Shown here in pieces: positions 7,851 through 14,441 of a stretch of 64,000 nt of DNA. Position numbers and translations under genes: made by a program. Source of the stretch: Pyrofollis japonicus (lineage in GTDB: Archaea > Thermoproteota > Thermoprotei_A > Sulfolobales > Pyrodictiaceae); NCBI RefSeq assembly GCF_033097485.1, contig NZ_AP028634.1:434001-498000 (forward strand), read 5' to 3'. Below the pieces are notes generated by a model that ran no database searches, was not told the origin of the DNA, and saw nothing but the letters and a program-made list of their open reading frames with translations. Every line of letters begins with the position of its first letter. Position 1 is the stretch's first letter.

Positions 7851-9122
7851 GTGGCCCAAGACTCTACTCGTCTTCTAGTCGAAGCCGAAAAAATACTCCG
7901 CCGTGCAGTCATCGATCTCCTAGGTTACGACGAAGACACCTTTGAAGCCCTACGTCATCCCGAAAGAGTAATCCAGGTCAAAATCCCGGTTAGAATGGAT
8001 AACGGGAAAGTCAAAGTCTTCATTGGTTGGAGAAGTGAGCACAATAGCGCCCTAGGTCCCTATAAGGGAGGAATTAGATATCACCCCGAGACTACGAAAG
8101 AGGAAGTTATCGCTCTAAGCATGATGATGACCTGGAAGAACGCACTTGCAGGCCTCCCATATGGAGGCGGTAAGGGCGGTGTACGTGTAGACCCACACGC
8201 CCTCTCCCCGCGAGAGTTAGAAGAGCTATCAAGAGGATTCATTCGCGGCATTTACAAGTACATCGGTCCCGACAAGGATATCCCCGCTCCAGACGTATAT
8301 ACAAATCCTCAGATTATGGCCTGGATGATGGATGAATACTACAGGTTAACCGGCGACAACGCCTTTGCAATGATAACGGGCAAGCCAAAGATACTAGGAG
8401 GCATGGAGACACGAATCATAGCTACAGGATTTGGCACAGCAGTTGCTGCAAGAGAGACCGCTAAAAGACTATGGGGCGGCATTGAGGGTAAGAAAGTCGC
8501 TGTGCAGGGATACGGTAACGCCGGCTACTATGCTGCAAAGTTCTTGCACGAAATGGGCGCAATAATAGTTGCAGTAAGCGATAGCAAAGGCGGCATCTAT
8601 AGCAGCAAGGGCCTCAACCCAGACGAGGTACTCGAAGTGAAGAAGAAGACCGGCAGCGTCATAAACTATGATAAGGCCGAGAAAAAGATAACCAACGAAG
8701 AACTCCTAGAACTCGATGTAGACGTGCTAGTACCAGCAGCAATCGAGGACGTAATAACAGAAGAGAACATGGACAAGATAAAGGCGAAACTAATAGTAGA
8801 GGCGGCAAACGGCCCAACAACTGCCGAAGCTGACGTATATCTATCGACGAAGAAGGGAGTAGTAATAGTACCCGACATACTTGCCAACGCTGGTGGCGTC
8901 ATCATGAGCCACATAGAGTGGATGAACAACAGAATGGGTGGCTACATAAGCGAAGAGGAGGCGAAGCGCAGGCTAGAACAGAAGATGGCCGAGAACGTTG
9001 CAGCAGTATGGGACTTCTGGCACAAAGAGCTTGATCCGAAGAAGCATACAATGAGAGACGCAGCCTACGCTCTAGCAGTAAAGCGCGTAATTGAGGCAAT
9101 GAAGCTACGCGGCTGGCTCTAA
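7851..9122 (+). CDS. gdhA: Glutamate dehydrogenase
   Basis: Interconverts glutamate and 2-oxoglutarate plus ammonia using NAD(P), linking carbon and nitrogen metabolism. The 423-residue protein has the substrate lysines in YKGGIRYHP (71-79) and GGGKGGVR (105-112, catalytic K108), the PAPDVYTNPQIMAW block, and the Rossmann GYGNAGYYAA. The acidic residue after the second strand (VSDSKGG) leaves NAD versus NADP preference open. The start is GTG at 7851; the leader is short. It is a monocistronic gene followed by T-tracts. Confidence 0.96.
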   Translation: MAQDSTRLLVEAEKILRRAVIDLLGYDEDTFEALRHPERVIQVKIPVRMDNGKVKVFIGWRSEHNSALGPYKGGIRYHPETTKEEVIALSMMMTWKNALAGLPYGGGKGGVRVDPHALSPRELEELSRGFIRGIYKYIGPDKDIPAPDVYTNPQIMAWMMDEYYRLTGDNAFAMITGKPKILGGMETRIIATGFGTAVAARETAKRLWGGIEGKKVAVQGYGNAGYYAAKFLHEMGAIIVAVSDSKGGIYSSKGLNPDEVLEVKKKTGSVINYDKAEKKITNEELLELDVDVLVPAAIEDVITEENMDKIKAKLIVEAANGPTTAEADVYLSTKKGVVIVPDILANAGGVIMSHIEWMNNRMGGYISEEEAKRRLEQKMAENVAAVWDFWHKELDPKKHTMRDAAYALAVKRVIEAMKLRGWL

Positions 9123-9159
9123 CACGTCTAAACTCTTATTAATTAAAATTAAAGCAAAG

Positions 9160-9184
9160 TTTTTTGCAAATCGATACACTTTTT
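9160..9184. terminator. T-tract terminator between convergent genes
   Basis: T6 at 9160-9165 and T5 at 9180-9184 lie in an AT-rich gap after gdhA. Archaeal termination uses such oligo-T runs. The reverse strand is less T-rich, so it mainly serves gdhA. Confidence 0.45.
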
Positions 9185-9204
9185 GCTAAAATTACCTAAG
9201 CCGC

Positions 9205-10236
9205 CTATAGTTGCCCTATACTGAATCCTGGCGGAGTTTTGCTAACAACATCTTGATTTACTAGGTTTGGTGGAACTTTACCATTCTTAAACGCCAATAG
9301 GTTCTCCAAAACGGCACATGTCATCGCTTCTCTTGCCCTACGAGTAGCACTACCTATGTGGGGAGCGAGTACAACATTATCTAGCTTCGTTAACGGATGA
9401 TCTGGAGGCAATGGCTCTTCCTCAAACACATCAAGTGCTGCTGCAGCTATCCAGTGCTCTTGCAACGCCTTAACGAGTGCCTTTGTATCAACAACTGCGC
9501 CTCTAGCAGTATTAACTAGTATCGCTGTAGGCTTCATGAGTCTAAGCTCGGGTTCTGAAATCATATGCCGGGTCTCGTTATTTAATGGGACATGTATCGA
9601 TACTATATCTGACTCCCTTAGCAGCACGTACAGCGGCACGTACTCGGCTCCAATTTCTTTTTCAATTAATGGGTCAGCTCGGTGCCTACTGTAATAGAGC
9701 ACGCGCATACCGAAGCCGTGGGCTCCTATTCTCGCAACAGCTCTACCTATTCTTCCGAACCCTACTATTCCGAGCGTCTTTCCTCGAAGCTCTAAGCCGA
9801 GCATAAGTTCGGGATGCCATGCGGTGCCACTGTTGTACCAGTCTCCTCTTCTTACATATGCGTCAGCATGCACGATATGTCGAGCGGCAGCAAGGATTAG
9901 TCCCCATGTTAGTTCGGCAACGGCTTCTGTTAGTACATCTGGCGTATTCGTTACATAGACGCGATGCCTTGTTGCGCACTCCACATCTATGTTGTCGTAG
10001 CCTACCGCGTACTGTGCTATTATTCTTAATTTGTTTCTCGAACCTGTCTCTATTACCTTGCAGTCTATTCTATCAGTAAGGAGCGTGACTAATCCATCAA
10101 CTTCGGATGCCTTTTCGGCAATAATATCGTAGGGGGGATTTCTCCACTCAGGCCAAACCTCTGCATCAAATTCTTCAAGTAATCTATCGAAGCATGGACC
10201 AGGAAGCCTACGAGTAATAAAGAGGCGGGGCTTCAC
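9205..10236 (-). CDS. D-2-hydroxyacid dehydrogenase (glyoxylate reductase-like)
   Basis: NAD(P)-dependent reduction of a 2-oxoacid such as glyoxylate or hydroxypyruvate. The Rossmann motif GFGRIGRAVARIG is in the middle. The catalytic arginine is in NTARGAVVD, the glutamate in FEEEPLPPDHPL and the histidine in APHIGSA. I place the start at the GTG at 10236 (VKPRLFITRRLPG) because GGAGGAG lies 7-9 bases before it and family homology begins there. An upstream in-frame ATG at 10326 would add 30 unrelated residues and overlap the neighbour. The product is then 343 residues, normal for the family. Substrate specificity cannot be read from sequence. Confidence 0.9.
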   Translation of the reverse strand: MKPRLFITRRLPGPCFDRLLEEFDAEVWPEWRNPPYDIIAEKASEVDGLVTLLTDRIDCKVIETGSRNKLRIIAQYAVGYDNIDVECATRHRVYVTNTPDVLTEAVAELTWGLILAAARHIVHADAYVRRGDWYNSGTAWHPELMLGLELRGKTLGIVGFGRIGRAVARIGAHGFGMRVLYYSRHRADPLIEKEIGAEYVPLYVLLRESDIVSIHVPLNNETRHMISEPELRLMKPTAILVNTARGAVVDTKALVKALQEHWIAAAALDVFEEEPLPPDHPLTKLDNVVLAPHIGSATRRAREAMTCAVLENLLAFKNGKVPPNLVNQDVVSKTPPGFSIGQL

Positions 10237-10288
10237 AGCTATACTCCTCCACGCTGTGTTAGAATACAAGCATATTATTAACGTCATG

Positions 10289-11197
10289 TCAGCTATGCAT
10301 GGATACGAGTTTAACAAAACCGTCATGGTCTGGAACTATTCTTATAAGTCCCTCCTGCTCCTCGAGGGACCCCATGATATCGATAACGGCGTTGTTAGGT
10401 ATCTCCATGTATCGGATACGATAGGTCAGCATATAGAGCTTATTTGGTAATATATTTTCCCAATACTTGCCCTTAATACTGACTACGCTGAGAAGATATA
10501 TTGATGGCGTTGAGTAGTTCGTTGATGATAGAATTCTGGCCCTTATCTCAGCTTCTCCGAGCAACTTAAAGGGAGTACAATGTGCTGGTCGGCAGCAGTA
10601 TATGAGGCGTACATTATATTCGAATCCATTATACATGCCTATTAAGACTCTTCGTCTAGACAACAAGTTGTGGAGTTTCATATCCTCGTGGCTCCATGCA
10701 TGCCCGGTACCGCTGTAAGGCTTAGTTATCCCTTCCTTGCGCATCTCTACTAGTAGCTTGTAGACGTCATCTATGCGTGAACCGAAAACAACAACGTCTA
10801 TATCAGATGCCGTTCTCGGATTATAGGCTAGTCCGCCCGTAATGCCTACAAGATCTGTTACGGTACTAATGTATTCCACAAGGTCTCTCGCGGCTTTACA
10901 GATAGCTGTACTGCATTCTTTAAGGCCCTTTACGGCTTCAAGGGGAGATATAATGGAGACTCTTCGACTATCAACGAAAAGGGCTTTGCGATGACCTAAG
11001 CACCTGCATCGCTTAATAAGAACCTCATCTGGTCGCAACTTGCTTAACGCGTCTGCAATACTCCAAATTTTCATCCCTTCTACATAGCGGGGTACAAAGA
11101 ACAGAAAAGGCAAGGGATGGAAGCATCCTTTAACAAAACCTATCGCATTACTCAGCTTGACTATCCATGAGTCAACGGGGCCTAGATTCTTGCACAT
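10289..11197 (-). CDS. Nucleotidyltransferase-fold protein
   Basis: The middle carries GITGGLAYNPRTASDIDVVV, which matches the G-[GS]...D-x-D core of the polymerase-beta nucleotidyltransferase fold (compare COG2413). A cysteine-rich stretch KRCRCLGHRK is near residues 62-71 and another (CCRPAHC) follows the core. The ATG at 11197 overlaps the end of the preceding gene by 16 bases, so the two are translationally coupled. Substrate unknown; it could be a tRNA or small-molecule adenylyltransferase. The final 60 residues look like a separate small domain. Confidence 0.6.
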   Translation of the reverse strand: MCKNLGPVDSWIVKLSNAIGFVKGCFHPLPFLFFVPRYVEGMKIWSIADALSKLRPDEVLIKRCRCLGHRKALFVDSRRVSIISPLEAVKGLKECSTAICKAARDLVEYISTVTDLVGITGGLAYNPRTASDIDVVVFGSRIDDVYKLLVEMRKEGITKPYSGTGHAWSHEDMKLHNLLSRRRVLIGMYNGFEYNVRLIYCCRPAHCTPFKLLGEAEIRARILSSTNYSTPSIYLLSVVSIKGKYWENILPNKLYMLTYRIRYMEIPNNAVIDIMGSLEEQEGLIRIVPDHDGFVKLVSMHS

Positions 11198-11724
11198 GTT
11201 GGGGCCTCTTTCTTCGCACAGATGGTTACCGCTTCATGTGTTTTTCTTATGGCGTTTGACACGTGTCTTAATAGGTATATTAGCTGTGGTAGGTGCTCTA
11301 TAAGGGTTCTTCTATCAAGCATGTTGAACTCTTTACAGTAGTTCCACCTGCATAGCCTTGCAGTAGTCCCGCTAATCTCTAATAACACATGGTCTCGATG
11401 GAATCGTATTGTGCCATCGCGGAGCGATATTGTCGTTTCAGGCTTTAGTCGTACCACGTAGAAGCCTCCGTCCTGCTCAAAGATCCTCCACGTTACACAG
11501 ACTTGTTTAATTACTCCTTCCGGCTTCTTCTCATCAGCTATGCACTTAAGCCTCTTTATCGCAATTGATAGTGCCTCGAGGCTATCCGAGAGGCTGCTTA
11601 GAACGGTGTTCGCTCTGCTCTCTAGGAGCGACTCGGCAGGCCTTATTGATGCTCTAACCCTATGCGCTATGCTTGCAAGCATCCCCGAAAGTTCTTCAAG
11701 GCGCTCAATGCTCAATAGCTTCAC
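11182..11724 (-). CDS. Hypothetical protein coupled to nucleotidyltransferase
   Basis: Not recognised. GTG at 11724 with GGAG seven bases upstream gives 180 residues. The first 70 residues are predicted helical, with heptad-like leucines (LEELSGMLASIAHRVR). A beta-rich middle (VTWRIFEQDGGFYVVRLKP) follows, then a C-terminal helix pair with several cysteines. It shares an operon with the downstream nucleotidyltransferase (16-base overlap) and the upstream dUTPase-family gene (44-base gap). It may be an accessory subunit of the nucleotidyltransferase. Confidence 0.6.
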   Translation of the reverse strand: MKLLSIERLEELSGMLASIAHRVRASIRPAESLLESRANTVLSSLSDSLEALSIAIKRLKCIADEKKPEGVIKQVCVTWRIFEQDGGFYVVRLKPETTISLRDGTIRFHRDHVLLEISGTTARLCRWNYCKEFNMLDRRTLIEHLPQLIYLLRHVSNAIRKTHEAVTICAKKEAPTCARI

Positions 11725-11768
11725 CCAGCTTCTCCGGGACTCTCTGTTCTGCTATAAAAGCAACACTA

Positions 11769-12308
11769 TCACGAATGAGTAGAAGTGTTCCGAGATACGC
11801 CTTGGCCGGCGTTTTTGCCATTCCTATTGTCTTCTAGTCTCTCGCCTTGGTAGTATCCACTATAGGGGAAAATTGGTGGCGGATTAACTCTTATGAATGC
11901 GAGCTGTGCTATTCGCGCTCCACGGGCAATGCGAATTCCGTTCTCGTTCCCAACTACTAGGAGCGCCTCGCCACGTCCCCGGTAACCCGGGTCCCAGAAT
12001 CCACACGCTATCAGTGCACCCATTCGTAGCAACGAGCTCCTTGGTAGGCAGAACCCTATTGCGGTTGAAGGCACCTCTACTATATCGGCGAACACGATCT
12101 TATAGGCTCCTGGTGCTAAGTCCCAAACACCATTATTGTCAACGATTTTTCTAGTCCTTGGGAGCTTTCTCTCAGAACCAGTGCCGAGAAAACCCTTCTC
12201 AAGAAAAGCATGTACTTCTGCTATTCTTAAATCAACACCTGCGGGCTGAATCTGCTCTGGGAGTACTGTGCTAACAATTACTGCTGCGAGATGGCCTGGA
12301 AGAGCCAT
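11769..12308 (-). CDS. dut: dUTPase / dCTP deaminase family protein
   Basis: Trimeric beta-barrel family that removes dUTP or deaminates dCTP, feeding dTMP synthesis. The signature LPRSSLLRMGALIACGFWDP runs into GYRGRGEALLVV, with the D-x-G-Y-x-G motif of dUTPases, followed by ARGARIAQLAFIRV. It is 179 residues. An ATG at 12308 and an AT-rich box about 30 bases upstream imply a leaderless transcript. A second family member at 51.7 kb looks more like dCTP deaminase, so this one is probably the dUTPase; a bifunctional enzyme is possible. Confidence 0.82.
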   Translation of the reverse strand: MALPGHLAAVIVSTVLPEQIQPAGVDLRIAEVHAFLEKGFLGTGSERKLPRTRKIVDNNGVWDLAPGAYKIVFADIVEVPSTAIGFCLPRSSLLRMGALIACGFWDPGYRGRGEALLVVGNENGIRIARGARIAQLAFIRVNPPPIFPYSGYYQGERLEDNRNGKNAGQGVSRNTSTHS

Positions 12309-12380
12309 AGTCGTTGACCCGCTACGATAATTTTTGGTAATCTCGGGGCTTAAGCACTATAGGGGCCATTGAGTTAGCCA

Positions 12381-12773
12381 ATGTGGGGAAGGATAGAAAT
12401 GTATGGTGTATGTGTTTCTAAATGGGTCTCAGTGGCGCTTCGCCTTTCTTCTCCGTATTTGCAAGGTTCTCCTCTACACGGACATGACTATAAAGTCAAG
12501 GTTTGTGTTGAAGGGCCCCTGGGCAGTGATAACAAGGTTATAGATCACTTAGAGCTACTTGCGTTGCTTGATGAGTGTCTTCGCGACATAAACTACAAGT
12601 ACTTGAACGATGTGCTAGGGGTTGAGAATCCCACAGCAGAGCTAATGACAAGCCACATAGCTTCGTGCATTAGTACTAGGCTTAAGAGAGACGGTCTAAG
12701 AATAGTACTAGTTGAGGCATGTACTCCGTCAGACCTCTGCTCCTATTATAAGCCTTTGTCTCAACATAAGTGA
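12381..12773 (+). CDS. Degenerate QueD/6-pyruvoyl-tetrahydropterin synthase-like protein
   Basis: The PTPS/QueD T-fold is recognisable from LHGHDYKVKV (residues 32-41), VIDHLELLALLDE, NPTAELMTSHI and the terminal glutamate in LVEACTPSD (E112). Two of the three zinc histidines remain (H33, H35). The first, normally in F-S-A-x-H-x-L, is replaced by leucine (VSVALRL), and the cysteine before L-H-G-H is serine (GSPLHGH). The protein therefore probably has altered or lost zinc chemistry. TTG or ATG starts near 12381-12399 are possible. It precedes the KaiC-like gene by 41 bases on the same strand. Confidence 0.65.
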   Translation: MWGRIEMYGVCVSKWVSVALRLSSPYLQGSPLHGHDYKVKVCVEGPLGSDNKVIDHLELLALLDECLRDINYKYLNDVLGVENPTAELMTSHIASCISTRLKRDGLRIVLVEACTPSDLCSYYKPLSQHK

Positions 12774-12814
12774 TAAGGGGACTACTTGATTAGGAAACGA
12801 AAAGGGCTAGGGAG

Positions 12815-13663
12815 ATGACTTCAAAAATACTTATTGAACGCCTCTCGACCGGAGTAGAGGGCTTCGATAAATTAGTACAAGGAGGCATACCCAGAGGCTT
12901 CTTTGTCGCCGTGGTCGGAGAGCCGGGTACTGGTAAGACGATATTCTCAATACACTTTATTGCAGAAGGTATCCGTGTAGGCGACAAAAACATCTATGTT
13001 ACCACAGAGGAGTCAAAGGAAAGCATAATAAAACAAGCAGCGATGTTTGGTTTTGACTTCGAGAAGGCAATTAATGAGAGACGATTAGTAATAATAGATG
13101 CGCTAATGGGGTATCGTGACGATCCGTGGAGCTTAACGGAGCTAGATGTAGAACACCTTGTTAACAAAGTTATTGAGGCCAAGAAGTACCTTGGATATGG
13201 CCGTGCCCGCCTCGTGATTGACTCGATGTCAGCCTTCTGGCTTGATAAACCAGCAATGGCTCGCCGATACAGCTATTACGTGAAGAGAGTGCTTTATCGA
13301 TGGGATTTCACAGCCCTACTCATCAGCCAGTACGCCGTAACCACTAGCCTGGGCTTTGGGTTTGGAATTGAACATGTCGCTGACGGAATAATAAGGTTCC
13401 GTAAAGCCGTAGTAAGGGGCGAGCTAAAACGATACGTAATTATAGAGAAAATGAGGCAGACGGAGCATAGCCTCAGAATGCATGAGATCGAAATAATAAA
13501 CGGTAAAGGTATGAAGGTAAAAGCTCCGACAATCTATAGGAAGGAGGATACAGTACTGCCCAGCAGTGTTGCGGCACGAATGCTTGCGGCAGAGCTAAAG
13601 AAGCTTCTTGAGATGCCGAGCGAGCTTGAAGAAGAGGGGGAACGCGAAGCCGATTCAATATAA
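12815..13663 (+). CDS. KaiC-like RecA-superfamily ATPase
   Basis: Single-domain KaiC/RadA-type ATPase of 282 residues, widespread in archaea as a presumed signalling or regulatory ATPase. STGVEGFDKLVQGGIPRG opens the domain, Walker A GEPGTGKT is at 35-42, ARLVIDSMSAFW is Walker B, and GIEHVADGIIRF is the conserved C-terminal strand. ATG with GGGAG eight bases upstream. The 149-residue gene that follows 37 bases later is probably its partner. The last 25 residues are acidic. Confidence 0.85.
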   Translation: MTSKILIERLSTGVEGFDKLVQGGIPRGFFVAVVGEPGTGKTIFSIHFIAEGIRVGDKNIYVTTEESKESIIKQAAMFGFDFEKAINERRLVIIDALMGYRDDPWSLTELDVEHLVNKVIEAKKYLGYGRARLVIDSMSAFWLDKPAMARRYSYYVKRVLYRWDFTALLISQYAVTTSLGFGFGIEHVADGIIRFRKAVVRGELKRYVIIEKMRQTEHSLRMHEIEIINGKGMKVKAPTIYRKEDTVLPSSVAARMLAAELKKLLEMPSELEEEGEREADSI

Positions 13664-13700
13664 AAGCCTTGCATCGATTTATTTGCAGCGGGGATAACAA

Positions 13701-14150
13701 GTGAAAGCATCTGCGAAGCAGACAAGCTTTTACGTGAAGTGGGGTAATGGTGCTCTTGAGCTAGTACCATTGTATAATTCGCTGCAAATTCGTGCAAAGA
13801 ACTACGAATTCATATTTGAGCCTAGAAGCATAGTAATTGAGGGAAAATACGGGGCAAAGAGGGAGATAGATCATCTCAATAGGAAGACAGTCTTCATAGA
13901 GTTTGTTGAAGAGGTACAACCTCTCAACCCTCCACGAATAGACATCGTGGGCAGAAACTATGTTGGCAACTTTGAAGTAGTATACACAGACCTCGAGTTT
14001 GAACGCTACCTTACAGTGATAACGCCAGCGGACTTCCTCTATGATTATTTTGTGCTAACCTCTACGGATCTAATGTTGTACATGCAGTCAAAACGGAAAA
14101 TATATTATGAGGAAGAACCTTTCGATAAGATAATTATATATATACAGTAA
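13701..14150 (+). CDS. Hypothetical protein downstream of KaiC-like ATPase
   Basis: Not recognised. A GTG at 13701 gives 149 residues, all-beta in appearance at the N-terminus (SFYVKWGNGALELVPLY), with a negatively charged C-terminus ending IIIYIQ. No motifs for catalysis or metal binding are visible. Its position behind the KaiC-like gene suggests joint function. A T-rich stretch follows. The 291 bases after it, up to the ribonucleotide reductase, contain only an AT-rich promoter (AAATATTAA near 14418-14426). Confidence 0.6.
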   Translation: MKASAKQTSFYVKWGNGALELVPLYNSLQIRAKNYEFIFEPRSIVIEGKYGAKREIDHLNRKTVFIEFVEEVQPLNPPRIDIVGRNYVGNFEVVYTDLEFERYLTVITPADFLYDYFVLTSTDLMLYMQSKRKIYYEEEPFDKIIIYIQ

Positions 14151-14441
14151 AAATCAATTTATTGTTAAAGAGAGCGGCGTCTGTTTACTTAGGGATACTG
14201 TTTTGGGCCGAGTAGTACCTCTTTAGACTAACATAGGCAACGGATAAGCATCCCTCGGTAATTCTGAAGTAATAACATTCTAGCCGTCAGGCAAAGTATA
14301 ACGCAGTCGACTCTACTCTAACATCTTGACATCAAAACACTTACAGGGTAATATCGGAGTATAGTAAGACTACTGGTATCCTGTACCTGGCAAATCCTAG
14401 TTAGTCAGCATACGACTAAATATTAAGTATAGGGATCGGTA

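Noticed and set aside
14151-14441. 291-base gap before the ribonucleotide reductase
   Set aside because: Examined on both strands for RNA genes and short reading frames; only an AT-rich promoter was seen.
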